From: Halorussus halophilus
GTDB taxonomy: Archaea; Halobacteriota; Halobacteria; Halobacteriales; Haladaptataceae
Reading direction: 5' to 3'
Length of the DNA stretch: 64,000 bases
Assembly (NCBI RefSeq): GCF_008831545.1
Contig: NZ_CP044525.1
Location: 62,001-126,000 of the forward strand
Of the stretch, positions 1 through 8,604 are shown one piece after another. The number at the start of each line of letters is the position of its first letter. Positions within the stretch are counted from its first letter, which is position 1. The translations under genes and the position numbers were made by a program. The notes under the pieces were generated by a model that saw only the letters and a list, made by a program, of their open reading frames with translations, was not told the DNA's origin and made no database searches.

Positions 1-27
1 TAACTCCGTGGAGAACTACATCTGCGT

Positions 28-267
28 ATGTCTCGTTACCAAGCGTCCTTCGAGATAGACTCAAAGACCGATTCGTACGCCGCTCGACGCATTCTGGAAC
101 GAACATACGATACGATTCGAGAAGAATCACGGAGCGTCAGAGAGGGGTCGGACGACGCCGACGAGCTCCTGGAAGCGTTCCGGACGCTTCGAGACGCAGC
201 GAAACAGCCGACGGCGGGGAAACTGACCATCACCTACGAACAATACGATGACGAATTCGAGAACTGA
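28..267 (+). CDS. Small acidic hypothetical protein
   Basis: A 79-residue acidic protein with an ATG start. It is rich in Asp, Glu and Arg; residues about 15-55 look helical with charged heptads, and the C-terminus (KLTITYEQYDDEFEN) looks like a short beta strand. It resembles small conserved haloarchaeal proteins of unknown role, but I do not recognise a named family. The gene starts near the window edge and is followed by a convergent gene on the other strand. No function is proposed. Confidence 0.6.
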   Translation: MSRYQASFEIDSKTDSYAARRILERTYDTIREESRSVREGSDDADELLEAFRTLRDAAKQPTAGKLTITYEQYDDEFEN

Positions 268-305
268 GCTCGCAGAACATCCCTCACCGGGAGAGATACG
301 CAACC

Positions 306-782
306 TCAGTCTGCAGTCCGCCAGCGTCCCCCAAGTTCTTCACGTTCGAAATCGTTATGTTTTCCATCGCGGAAGACGGTCACACGACCGTTCTCTTCGC
401 TCAGCGTTACGCTGGCAAGGACCTCTTCTCGCAGGGACACCTCTAACGCGCTGAGATGTTTGGTTCCCATCCAATCGGCATAAGCGAGGGGTGGCTCTTC
501 GACCACTTCAGCAGCATTTGGAGTCCGAACGCGAACCATCTGCTCTTGGATCGTCCGATCCGCAGCAATAACGACTGCCCCATCGCAGCTGAATGCCACG
601 TTGCGGGCTGCGTCGATGAACTCATCGGATGAGATGGCGACTGACCGACACTGGTCGACGGGCCACCTATTGTCCCCCAGCGGATCGGTGTATCTACCGA
701 AATCGATGTCAGCGACGATAATAAAATAGAGACTCGGTCCGGTCACATATGGTTCGTCCCACCGGTTGAATGAGAGACTCAA
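306..782 (-). CDS. DisA_N/DacZ-like diadenylate cyclase domain protein, start unclear
   Basis: The translation resembles the DisA_N (diadenylate cyclase) fold, which makes c-di-AMP from two ATP. A DGA motif is visible in CDGAVVIAADRTI. The place of the second catalytic motif, RHR, reads GTKHLSALEVS, so the two arginines appear as Lys and Leu. The best ordinary start is TTG at 782, but the same frame stays open and protein-like to 887 (IEYTGERIIIESNSG, then PETIDILRYVAES) before a TAA at 888-890, with no ATG, GTG or TTG in that extension. Either translation begins at a non-standard codon or the gene has lost its 5' end. Cyclase activity is doubtful; binding of a nucleotide is possible. Confidence 0.6.
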   Translation of the reverse strand: MSLSFNRWDEPYVTGPSLYFIIVADIDFGRYTDPLGDNRWPVDQCRSVAISSDEFIDAARNVAFSCDGAVVIAADRTIQEQMVRVRTPNAAEVVEEPPLAYADWMGTKHLSALEVSLREEVLASVTLSEENGRVTVFRDGKHNDFEREELGGRWRTAD

Positions 783-1089
783 ACTCTCTGCGACATATCT
801 GAGAATGTCGATAGTTTCTGGAATCGTGGCATACTCCGCTTGACCGCTGTTGGATTCTATGATAATTCTCTCACCGGTATACTCGATTTACGTTGAGAAT
901 CCGTTTGAATGCTCTGCCCGTAATTGAAATCACCAGAACACTATCCGCATCCGGGTTTGGTAGAATGTCTCATTCACCGAAGAAGAACAGGCGATTGTCC
1001 TTATCACGTCGATATTAGGTGAACTGTTGTCATTCTTCCCCCTCGCCGAAGAGTAAGTACTGGGCAGCACCAAGTGACGTTCAAACAGT

Positions 1090-1497
1090 ATGCACGAGAC
1101 TGGATTCTTGGTCCCTATTCGATATCCACTTCAAGAGGGGAGCGTCCGAACCCTGAAACGAGCGATTGAACTCGCTGATGAATATGAAAACGCTCACCTG
1201 TATATCCTCTATGTGAATCTCCTCCACAAAGGTGTACACGTTGAGCGAGATGACCTTGTTCGCGCAGTCAAGCAGGAGTTCGACTCACTCCCGAACGCGA
1301 GCTATCACGTCCGAAATGCGTTCTTGCTCGAAGAGGCCATCCTTTACGAGGCCATTCAGCAAGATGTAGACTACGTCGTCATCGGAAAGGACACCAGAGC
1401 ACGGTGGCGTCAGATACTCTCCGACCGCCTCGACATTGACACAGATCTCGAGGTGTTCTTGCAGCGCCATCTGAACACGAAACTGGTAGTCGTGTAG
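1090..1497 (+). CDS. Universal stress protein (UspA fold)
   Basis: A 135-residue single-domain protein with the UspA layout: an N-terminal strand (FLVPIRYPL), a long helix (SVRTLKRAIELADEY), strand two (AHLYILYVN), a helix ending in a predicted strand (VDYVVIGKD), and a C-terminal strand (NTKLVVV). The usual G-2x-G-9x-G-S/T ATP-binding loop is not visible; that place reads GKDTRARWRQILSDR. It may therefore not bind ATP. Starts at ATG 1090 as a monocistron. Family members act in stress tolerance, but the specific role is unknown. Confidence 0.7.
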   Translation: MHETGFLVPIRYPLQEGSVRTLKRAIELADEYENAHLYILYVNLLHKGVHVERDDLVRAVKQEFDSLPNASYHVRNAFLLEEAILYEAIQQDVDYVVIGKDTRARWRQILSDRLDIDTDLEVFLQRHLNTKLVVV

Positions 1498-1651
1498 CCA
1501 CAAACACCTCTCTGTGGGTTCACGGTCGAAAGCGTCCCCTCGCCGAAGACAGGAATTCACTTCTCCCGAGTAGTCTGGTACATACACGGACCAGACGCAA
1601 ATGTGAGTAACAAAGCCGGTGTTGAGTACACCGCCGCTACCGACACCTCCA

Positions 1652-1670
1652 CTATCTATCTATCTATCTA
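1652..1670. repeat. CTAT microsatellite
   Basis: Nearly five head-to-tail CTAT units in the intergenic stretch ahead of the gene at 1713. Simple repeats of this kind are uncommon in GC-rich haloarchaeal DNA and may vary in copy number. No function is implied. Confidence 0.7.
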
Positions 1671-1712
1671 CGTCGTACAAACACTCATTCGCCTTGCACC
1701 CCTTCTAGGACC

Positions 1713-2141
1713 ATGGCCGAGTTTCCAGACGAACGACAGCTCGTTCTTCGGGCGCGTTCCCAGTTGGACCAGTGGACGAAAAGTTCCCGGATGGAGGCGT
1801 ACGCTGAATTGTTCGAAGGTGACGATTCCCTACTGTCCCCTGAAGAGGTGCAATTGCTCGATGCGCTCGACTCCGAACTGGAGCGAGAGGGCGGCGATGG
1901 TGTCTGGGGAACCGATCAGTACGGGATTCACACGGCGGGGACCTCGAGTTCGGATACCTCACTCGGCGTCGTCTGTGTGTACCACCCACAGATCACCAAA
2001 GACTCCGTTCTTCGTGGAGCAGACGACCTCGACGACGAGACCGAAGAGCGACTCAACGCAGCACTCTGGCAATACAGCGAGCGCGTCGCGACACTCATCG
2101 AAGAGCAACTCCACGAGTTCACCCGTCAAACGCAGAGTTAG
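1713..2141 (+). CDS. Haloarchaeal hypothetical protein
   Basis: A 142-residue acidic protein starting at ATG 1713. Two helical regions (about residues 5-60 and 105-140) flank a middle segment with GTDQYGIHTAGTSSSDTS and a strand-like GVVCVYHPQIT. No enzyme motif, membrane segment or signal peptide is seen. The codon use and acidic composition are typical of a real haloarchaeal gene. The family is not recognised. It is followed by about 320 bases without a supportable gene. Confidence 0.6.
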   Translation: MAEFPDERQLVLRARSQLDQWTKSSRMEAYAELFEGDDSLLSPEEVQLLDALDSELEREGGDGVWGTDQYGIHTAGTSSSDTSLGVVCVYHPQITKDSVLRGADDLDDETEERLNAALWQYSERVATLIEEQLHEFTRQTQS

Positions 2142-2459
2142 GCCCCGGCTCAGATTCGGCCCCGCATTGATAGGTAGTTGGTTTACAGGCGGCCTCGTCT
2201 TTCCACGAGTTGATTGCGGGGAATCGACTGCTCGAATGGCACTCGTGGCTTACTCGTTCTCAGATTGCTCGAGCACTCTGATTGTGCTCCCTATTTCATC
2301 GACTGGCATCATCAGCCGCGTTTCGTAGAGATCGTGCATCTCCATTGGCGAAGGCCATTGAGTACGCTCGACGACCTGCTACCCCTCCGAGATGTACCCG
2401 TGGTGTTCTCACCGACGAGCGTCCACACAGTTATGCGAATCGCGCGCGTATTGGAAAGG
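2142..2459. other. Intergenic stretch with no gene seen
   Basis: Frames are open here, but the predicted peptides have a non-haloarchaeal composition and no recognisable similarity. It may hold the promoter of the DUF5789 gene at 2460. Nothing else is supported. Confidence 0.4.
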
Positions 2460-2792
2460 ATGCCAGACGACAAGCGGAGTCGAGACGATAACACAGACGA
2501 CGAACAGCGACAACAGCCGGAGCGAGAGGTAGAAGAGGTGCGTGACCGCGCCCGTGAAGACCGGGCGATGAGCGGTGACCTTGGCGGAAGGCTTGGTGAC
2601 CTCGATGATGTACTCGACGCCCACAGCTACCCAACCTCGACAAACGAGCTGGTCGAGGCCTATGGCGACTACGAAATCGAGACACAGGGCGGAACGGAGT
2701 CCCTCGAAGAAGTGCTTGCTCCAACCAACGATCAAACGTACGACTCCGCCGATGATGTTCGAAGTCGAATACTGGGACTGATACATCGATAA
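2460..2792 (+). CDS. DUF5789 family protein
   Basis: A 110-residue protein. The first half is very charged and probably disordered. The C-terminal half (LGDLDDVLDAHSYPTSTNEL, then VEAYGDYEIETQGG and a helix ending in RSRILGLIHR) matches the DUF5789 pattern of small haloarchaeal proteins. I chose the ATG at 2460 rather than the in-frame start at 2214, because upstream residues look like translated non-coding DNA. Function is unknown for the family. Convergent with mgtE. Confidence 0.7.
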   Translation: MPDDKRSRDDNTDDEQRQQPEREVEEVRDRAREDRAMSGDLGGRLGDLDDVLDAHSYPTSTNELVEAYGDYEIETQGGTESLEEVLAPTNDQTYDSADDVRSRILGLIHR

Positions 2793-2850
2793 CGAATCGA
2801 CTCGCGATGTGCTAGACCACCGGCACGGACTAGTATCTCTAACAGTCCAT

Positions 2851-4101
2851 TCAGAGGAGTACGACCTGCGCCAGTCCGAGGAATATGAAGAATCCGAGGA
2901 CGTCAGTCGCGGTCGTAATGAAGATAGTCGCCGACGTTGCCGGATCGTACCCGAGTCGATCCAGTACGAGCGGAACGAGCGCGCCGAAGAATCCGGCGAT
3001 GACGAGATTCAAGACCATCGCGATGCCGATGACCACCCCTAACAAGGGACTCTGGTTGAACAGGGTGGCGATGGCGGTCACGATACTACCGGTGATGACG
3101 CCGTTTGCACCCCCAGCAAGCACCTCGTTACCGATGGCGCGTCTCCCTGTTCGAAGCGAGATCTGCTCTAGCGCGATTCCACGGACCGTCACGGCCATCG
3201 ACTGCGTGCCGGCATTCCCACCCATCCCGGCGACGACCGGCATGTAGATCGCCAGCAGCGTCAACGCCGCGATTGTGTCTTCGAATAACCCGACAGTCGC
3301 CGCAGCGAGAAAGGCGGTCCCGAGGTTGATGATGAGCCACTTGTACCGTCGGCGAACCTTCTCGAGGGCGCCATCGAGAACGCTCTCCTGCTCGTCGACA
3401 CCAGTGAACTCATAGAGCGTCTGACCGGCCGCTTCCTCGATAGCCTGCAAGAGGTCGTCCGCGTAGATGACTCCGAGAATGCTGTCGTCTTCGTCGAGGA
3501 CGACGATTTTATTCTGCGGGTTGGCCCTGAACACTTCTATGACCTCCGAGTCGGGTTGTTCGTATCGAACCGTGGGAGCGGGGCGAAGATACTCGGTGAT
3601 GACCGTCGGTCCGTGGCCAGCTAGGGCCAGGGTATGACCGGGTAACTCCCCCAACACCTCGTCGCCATCGGTGACCAAGACGGTCGGGAAGCGCCCTGTT
3701 CGGGCCTCGTGGCGGCGGACGAGCCGTGCCACCTCTTCGAATCCCTGGTCCTTGTCGACGGTGACGTAGCCGAGATCCATCATACCGGCGGCGCTGTCCG
3801 GACTGAACTTCAGGAGGAACTCGATCCGCTCTCGTCGGTCGGTATCGAGCTGACCGAGCACTGCCTCTTGAGTGTCCCCGTCGAGCAATCCGATCGCGTC
3901 GGCCGCATCGTCGGGATCGAGACGGCGGACGAATCGCCGTACTTCTTGGCGATCCATGTCGTCGAGTACGTCTCGCTGGATCGACTCTGGGAGCTGGAAG
4001 AATAGGACTCGTTGTCGTGTCCACGGTAGTGCCTGGAACTCCGCACCTGGTGTCTCCGAGGCAGCGATCTGCTGTTGGACATCGATCGTGAGTTCTTGCA
4101 T
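2851..4101 (-). CDS. mgtE: MgtE-type magnesium transporter
   Basis: A 416-residue protein with the full MgtE order: a superhelical N domain (about 5-100), a CBS pair (about 105-230), a linking helix, and five membrane helices (about 255-416). The membrane part holds the family signature MPVVAGMGGNAGTQ and the late TTATDVLGFFIFLGLA helix. MgtE channels let Mg2+ in and close when cytosolic Mg2+ binds the N and CBS domains. The start at 4101 (MQELTIDVQQQ) was preferred over the longer frame start at 4176, which adds 25 residues of unlikely sequence. It stands in a minus-strand group with a zinc ribbon and a CBS protein. Confidence 0.92.
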   Translation of the reverse strand: MQELTIDVQQQIAASETPGAEFQALPWTRQRVLFFQLPESIQRDVLDDMDRQEVRRFVRRLDPDDAADAIGLLDGDTQEAVLGQLDTDRRERIEFLLKFSPDSAAGMMDLGYVTVDKDQGFEEVARLVRRHEARTGRFPTVLVTDGDEVLGELPGHTLALAGHGPTVITEYLRPAPTVRYEQPDSEVIEVFRANPQNKIVVLDEDDSILGVIYADDLLQAIEEAAGQTLYEFTGVDEQESVLDGALEKVRRRYKWLIINLGTAFLAAATVGLFEDTIAALTLLAIYMPVVAGMGGNAGTQSMAVTVRGIALEQISLRTGRRAIGNEVLAGGANGVITGSIVTAIATLFNQSPLLGVVIGIAMVLNLVIAGFFGALVPLVLDRLGYDPATSATIFITTATDVLGFFIFLGLAQVVLL

Positions 4102-4206
4102 ACGGTTACCTCGTCTCGCGTCGCACGAATCCCAGAGATCGACGTGACGGAGCGGAATCCGGGGGGTTTGAACCAATAGTAAGGGAAACGCTGCACATAG
4201 CCCTCC

Positions 4207-4440
4207 CTACCCCCGAGATCGTTCGTGTTCCGGGGCAAGGTTGAGAAACACGTCGTTCTCTGTCCCACACTCCGGACAAGTATGCACGAAGTGAAGGCCG
4301 TCCTCATCACGCTTTTGTATGCGCCACTCTGACCGGGCACGGGCGACATTTCCACACTCCTTGCAGCGTTTTGGATGATCTTGGAGGTACGTCTGCATGA
4401 AGTCGATGAACGACTGCGTTCCATGGCGGTGCGTCGGCAT
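4207..4440 (-). CDS. Small zinc-ribbon protein
   Basis: A 77-residue protein with two CxxC pairs: CKECGNVARARSEW near residue 26 and HTCPECGTEND near residue 54. The spacing of about 28 residues between pairs fits a zinc ribbon. The C-terminus is short and charged. Many haloarchaeal small zinc-finger proteins of unknown partner have this layout. It lies between two CBS-containing genes on the same strand, about 105 bases ahead of mgtE. Nucleic-acid or protein binding is likely but not shown. Confidence 0.75.
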   Translation of the reverse strand: MPTHRHGTQSFIDFMQTYLQDHPKRCKECGNVARARSEWRIQKRDEDGLHFVHTCPECGTENDVFLNLAPEHERSRG

Positions 4441-4490
4441 ACTCTACTCATACGATGTGTATGCGTATCAGCGTGTTCACCCCTTTGGCA

Positions 4491-5702
4491 CTATTTTCCC
4501 CCGAGCCACCAGCCGTAGAGCTGTTCCTGCTCGTCACTGTCGGGATGCTTCTTCGACTGGCCGTAGGTCTTCCCCTTGAGGAGTTGGCGTTCGACCGCGT
4601 TCGCGGCAAGACGAAGCGCGTGGGAGGCACCGTACCCCTCCCCATCGGCCGTGAAGTAGCCACGGTCGGTGACTAGTCGAATCCGCGCCAGCACGAGTGG
4701 TACGCCCCGACTCTGTTCTTTATGCTCCTGTAGTTCGATACTGGCCTTGATGACGCTCATCTCACCGTACTTCGAGGTCATGTTCTCTATCAGCGCGGAG
4801 ACCTCGTCGTAGTCGATCCCTTCTAGCAAGTCGAGTCCGAACACTTGCACGGCGTTCCGGTCGTCGCGTTCCCAAGTAAGCGCCTCAATGACGTCCGTCT
4901 TCGTGATGATACCGACCGGCTCACTGAAGTCGTCGGCTGTGACGACGAGCGAGGAGATCCCCTGCTCGAACATCGTTTCGACGACCTTGTCGAGCGGGGC
5001 GCTCCGTTCGACCGTCGCGACTGTGTCGGACATCAGATTTCGCACCGGCAGATCGAGCAGGCGGTCGGCGTCGCCTTCGCGGGCACCGAATCCACCGTGG
5101 CTGCTCCCAGAGCGTCCGCGGCCACCGAAACTCCCCGGCGAACCACCCTGGCTCTTGCTCCCGCCCCGCGTGGTAAACTCGATAACGTCGTACAGGCTCA
5201 ACATTCCCGCGAGGTCGTCCCCGTCGACGACGGGGAGATGAGCGATGCCGGCTTCTCGAAGCATATTGAGTGATTTCCCGATCGTGGTCTCAGGGGTCGC
5301 ACTGATCAACTCCGCCGTGTAGGCGTCGTCGACGGTCGCCGCGTCGAGAAACGGGCGGACGGCCTCGAGAACGGCATCGCCGGTCACCACTCCGACGGGA
5401 CGGTCGTCATCCAGTACGGGAAGCGTTTTGGCATCGCTGCCGATCATGAGCCGCGCGACCTCGCGGACGTCCTCGGTACGTTCGACAGTCGGGACGTGCT
5501 GTACCTGTGAGCCGACCTTCGCAGACGGCTGGTTGGACGAGGACGCTAGCTGTCGGCGACTAACGACGCCGCGATATTCGTCGCCGTCCGTTACGACGAC
5601 GGCATCGAGTTCTTGATTCTCGAATGCGCCGGCGACCTTCGAGAGCGGCGTCCCAATATCGAACTCGGTGAACTTTGTGGAGAGGATCTCGGAGATATCC
5701 AT
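4491..5702 (-). CDS. Four-CBS-domain protein
   Basis: A 403-residue cytosolic protein with two CBS pairs. The first pair spans about residues 1-180; the second follows a flexible Gly/Ser/Arg-rich linker at about 180-215. A C-terminal domain of about 100 residues (MTSKYGEMSVIKASIELQEH and onward) looks like a ribosome-hibernation/HPF-like alpha-beta fold, as seen in related haloarchaeal proteins. CBS pairs bind adenosine nucleotides and act as energy sensors. The gene sits upstream of the zinc ribbon and mgtE on the same strand, but gaps of 50-105 bases leave co-transcription open. Starts at ATG 5702. Confidence 0.8.
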   Translation of the reverse strand: MDISEILSTKFTEFDIGTPLSKVAGAFENQELDAVVVTDGDEYRGVVSRRQLASSSNQPSAKVGSQVQHVPTVERTEDVREVARLMIGSDAKTLPVLDDDRPVGVVTGDAVLEAVRPFLDAATVDDAYTAELISATPETTIGKSLNMLREAGIAHLPVVDGDDLAGMLSLYDVIEFTTRGGSKSQGGSPGSFGGRGRSGSSHGGFGAREGDADRLLDLPVRNLMSDTVATVERSAPLDKVVETMFEQGISSLVVTADDFSEPVGIITKTDVIEALTWERDDRNAVQVFGLDLLEGIDYDEVSALIENMTSKYGEMSVIKASIELQEHKEQSRGVPLVLARIRLVTDRGYFTADGEGYGASHALRLAANAVERQLLKGKTYGQSKKHPDSDEQEQLYGWWLGGK

Positions 5703-6010
5703 GAGTAACTCTCTAGTGGAGGGGGCCAGGACGGTTATGCCTGTCTCACCCCTGATTCGAGTGGTTGAGACGTACGAAGGGCTGCGTTAGGGCGACGAAG
5801 GATGCCAGCAGTCTAACGAGAATGGCATGTGATTGATGGAGAGTATTCGTTTGTGAAGCCAGTATATTCTTTCTCCTGCTGCTCGCTTTGATTTCACACA
5901 GGCAGTGTGATAGCGGTTTGGAAGATGGACATCTGCAATTGACCTCCTCCCGCGCCTAAAGTCACGAGAATCCCACCATGGGATTTCAGGCCGAGCGCGG
6001 CCCTAAGGTT

Positions 6011-7246
6011 TCAAGACGCATACGTTCCAAGCGTCTCTTGCTGGGTGTCAGCATCGGCTTGGCTATCTTGTGGGACGGTCAAACGTCCCCCTTCCTCAGC
6101 CGAGTCATCGCCATTCGTGTGTTCTCTTGAATGGCTCTCTCCGCCGAGGTAGCGGTCTGCAATATTGAGCGCGGCATTAACGTCTGCTTGGTACTCCGAA
6201 ACCCAACACGCCGAGTTGGAACACTTGAACGTCGCCTGCTTCGGACGGTAGCCCTGTTCTCCACAACAGTGGCACGTCTTCGAGGTGTACGCGGGATTCA
6301 CCGTCTCCACACGAATCCCCTTCTCAGCCGCCTTGTAACAAACCTGAGCGTGCATCTTGGCGAACCCCCATCCGTGAAGCCGTCGGTTCATGAACGCGCC
6401 GTAGTCCATGTTCTCACGGATGTGCGTCAAGTCTTCCAGAACCAACACGGGGTTCTCAAATTGGTTGGCGTAGGCGACGACCTCCGACGTGACCGAATGG
6501 AGGATGTGGTCGATGTGTCGCCACAACTTGTCGCCGTAGGATTCAGCGATACGTTCGCTTCCGCGTTGCTGAAGGCGTCGAGTCGCCGTGAAATACGTCT
6601 CACGGAGTTGTCGGACTCGCTTGCCTTCGTCGTTCCAGAGGTTGGGTGCAGTCGGGGAGCCGCGCTCGTCACGGTGACACACCGTTATCAAAGAGGCTTC
6701 CCCGATGTCTACCCCAATCGGCGTCTCCGCCGAACTGGTTTCTCGCTCCTCTACGTTTCGCGTGGCGACGATGTGGAAGTACCACTCACCGTCCCGGTCG
6801 AACAACCGACATTCGCCCATCTTCGCGTCTCCCGCGTGCAACGCTTCCAGCCACTCCCGTTGTTCGGGATTCGGTTGGGCTGGCAACCAGAGGTTGTAGT
6901 CGTCGTGATGCGGGATTTTGACGTACCACTCGATGGCGTTCTGTGGCTTGTGGTCGAGCTTCGGCCCTTCGTTCGTGAAGCGGACAGGGTGGTCGTCGTG
7001 AAGCTCTTTGGCGTCGTAGCTTCCACCACACAGTTGCGGGACGTACTTTTTGAGCGCGTTCTTCGCGTACCCGCTCAAGTCGTAGTTGACCACCACGTCG
7101 TTGGCCGCCGACTGTGAGGTACAGTTGGCGTTGAACGCGGCTTCAAGAGCGGCTTGGTACGCTTGCTTCGTCTCACAGAGTTTCCGATGCTTGTGGGCGT
7201 TCGGTTCCACAAGCTTCAGTTCCAGCGTCTCGGTGAGTTCTGTCAC
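6011..7246 (-). CDS. tnpB: RNA-guided endonuclease TnpB
   Basis: A 411-residue TnpB with an intact RuvC set: Asp about 180 in IGVDIGEASL, Glu about 271 in VLVLEDLTHIREN, and Asp about 355 in QADVNAALNIA. A zinc finger (CHCCG and CSNSAC) lies between the last two. The N-terminus is the wedge/helical part. TnpB is guided by an RNA from the element's right end to cut at the donor site, which helps keep the element. The C-terminus has a long acidic tail. Translation is probably coupled to tnpA through the ATGA overlap. Confidence 0.92.
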   Translation of the reverse strand: MTELTETLELKLVEPNAHKHRKLCETKQAYQAALEAAFNANCTSQSAANDVVVNYDLSGYAKNALKKYVPQLCGGSYDAKELHDDHPVRFTNEGPKLDHKPQNAIEWYVKIPHHDDYNLWLPAQPNPEQREWLEALHAGDAKMGECRLFDRDGEWYFHIVATRNVEERETSSAETPIGVDIGEASLITVCHRDERGSPTAPNLWNDEGKRVRQLRETYFTATRRLQQRGSERIAESYGDKLWRHIDHILHSVTSEVVAYANQFENPVLVLEDLTHIRENMDYGAFMNRRLHGWGFAKMHAQVCYKAAEKGIRVETVNPAYTSKTCHCCGEQGYRPKQATFKCSNSACWVSEYQADVNAALNIADRYLGGESHSREHTNGDDSAEEGGRLTVPQDSQADADTQQETLGTYAS

Positions 7247-7632
7247 TGTTCATCCGCCTCGTGACGCTGGATGTACTTCTCGACAGTTTCACTCGAAACG
7301 TGTCCTGCTGTCCCTGCGTAGTAGCCCCGCGCCCACTTGATTTTCTCGCCGTCGTGGTCGGCGTAGCGGTGATTGTATTTCCGCGAACTGATGCCTTTGA
7401 ACCAGTTGGCGAGAAGTGACGGAGCGTGTTTGGGTGGACTACTGACGAACAGGTGGATGTGGTTGGGTTGGACGGTGAGGTCGATAATCTCCAAGTCCTT
7501 CTCGTCGGCTATCTCGTGGATAATGTCCCGCACACGGGTTGCAACGTCACCGACGAGTACCGACTGGCGGTACTTCGGTATCCACACTATGTGGTAATTA
7601 AGGTCGTACGTTGCGTGCCGTGTGGTCTTCAT
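7243..7632 (-). CDS. tnpA: IS200-type Y1 transposase TnpA
   Basis: A 129-residue HUH-type transposase. The HUH motif is seen in QPNHIHLFVSSPP, and the single catalytic tyrosine lies in WARGYYAGTAGH. Length is typical for the family. It excises and inserts the element as single-stranded DNA by recognising terminal hairpins. It begins at ATG 7632 and ends inside the tnpB start. Confidence 0.93.
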   Translation of the reverse strand: MKTTRHATYDLNYHIVWIPKYRQSVLVGDVATRVRDIIHEIADEKDLEIIDLTVQPNHIHLFVSSPPKHAPSLLANWFKGISSRKYNHRYADHDGEKIKWARGYYAGTAGHVSSETVEKYIQRHEADEQ

Positions 7633-7769
7633 CCGTACTACACACTATTCCCCTGAGGTATGTTAAAATTATCGTACACGGTGGGAAATCCAGCCGTACC
7701 ATCATCGGTGGAAATGTACGCTATTGTCCGCTTGACCCGCGCCTGAAGACGCGGGTATGCGCTCGCACT

Positions 7770-7970
7770 ATGTATCACGCAGCGTTTGACCGAGAACTAT
7801 TCACGCTTGACGAAAACTATCGAGTGCGAGTCAATCCGTCATTCGAAACGCAGAGTGACTTGTTACAGCGAACGATTATCGACAGAGCAGGCGAGCGAGT
7901 CTCAGTTCTCGGGGAGAGCCTGAACCCGAAATATCTCGCTAAACATAATTCGGGGCTTGCGTGGGTGTGA
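7770..7970 (+). pseudogene. HNH endonuclease, C-terminal remnant
   Basis: About 66 codons read MYHAAFDRELFTLDENYRVR and continue to a normal stop at 7968-7970. This matches what I know of the C-terminal part of haloarchaeal HNH endonucleases, where H-HAAFD is the last part of the zinc/HNH site. The N-terminal domain is missing: immediately upstream is the IS200/IS605 end, and I see no matching N-terminal half beyond the other end of the element. The gene was probably cut by the insertion and then lost its front half. Confidence 0.6.
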
Positions 7971-8037
7971 GTGGCGGGCGTCGAGAACGTCACCATTCTG
8001 GGCATCGTCCAAACAGTCTCAACTCTATCAGAACCGG

Positions 8038-8046
8038 GTTTTATAG
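8038..8046 (+). promoter_or_regulatory. TATA-like promoter element
   Basis: GGTTTTATA about 25-30 bases before the ATG at 8070 fits a haloarchaeal TATA box for a leaderless transcript. This spacing also supports 8070 as the start of the next gene. Confidence 0.4.
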
Positions 8047-8069
8047 GTCGCAGAGTCTCCAGTGTTCGT

Positions 8070-8423
8070 ATGACATATGGACTCCAGCCTTCAGAAGAAT
8101 CTGATGGTACGATCATAGTAAAAGTCCTCAAGGACAAAGAAGAAAGCGAGAAGATTAGATGTTCATCCTATGTGGAAGCGATTGAGACGGTAACAGAAAA
8201 GAAGGACTCAGCCACCGTTACGAAAATCGTTGATCGGGATGGTCAAGTCGTGTTTACTTCCAGTGAGATGGATATACGCGACTGGGAAGTCGAATGGAAG
8301 AAAGAAAAACGACGACAATCAGTGAACGTAGAAGCCCATGACTGTCCATACGATGATAGGGCCTGTTTCTCCGATGACCTATGTGTACAATGTAAAATGG
8401 ACAAAGTACAAGATCAGTATTAG
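8070..8423 (+). CDS. Hypothetical protein with C-terminal cysteine cluster
   Basis: A 117-residue protein, lower in GC than its neighbours. The C-terminus has four cysteines in CPYDDRACFSDDLCVQC, which could bind a metal. The middle is Lys/Glu-rich. The start at 8070 is chosen over the frame start at 7971 because a TATA-like box lies 25-30 bases upstream. I do not recognise the family. The base composition and position beside an IS suggest acquired DNA. Confidence 0.45.
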   Translation: MTYGLQPSEESDGTIIVKVLKDKEESEKIRCSSYVEAIETVTEKKDSATVTKIVDRDGQVVFTSSEMDIRDWEVEWKKEKRRQSVNVEAHDCPYDDRACFSDDLCVQCKMDKVQDQY

Positions 8424-8604
8424 ACACCTCGAATAGCGCAACCACGAAAAAGCGAGAACCTACTACCAGTCCTTCTGAAAACAATATGAAGGAGAGGATG
8501 ACGGCAAGCTAAAACTGCGCAGTGGTCTGCTCGAAACCCCCGGAAGGAAACCTCTTGGAACCACAGTAGTTAGATTCACAACCACATTTCTCGTTGCAAC
8601 CGAG

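Larger units (their letters stand above)
5938..7757 (-). mobile_element. IS200/IS605-type insertion sequence
   Basis: This is a complete-looking element on the minus strand. It carries tnpA (7243-7632) and tnpB (6011-7246), overlapping as ATGA. The 3' (right) end reads as GGAGGAGGTCAA on the minus strand, like the GGAGGATGTCAA at the end of the second element near 18680. A hairpin AATCCCA/TGGGATT is at 5969-5985. At the 5' end a hairpin CCCGCG/CGCGGG is at 7736-7755. Elements of this family move as single strands and make no target duplication, so the ends given here are estimates good to about 10 bases. Confidence 0.8.

Noticed and set aside
1603-2328. 241-codon plus frame
   Set aside because: It covers the better-supported gene at 1713 in another frame and is Ser/Thr/Arg-rich with no similarity.
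6131-7117. Long open frame on the plus strand
   Set aside because: It lies antisense to tnpB and its protein has the skewed composition of a shadow frame.
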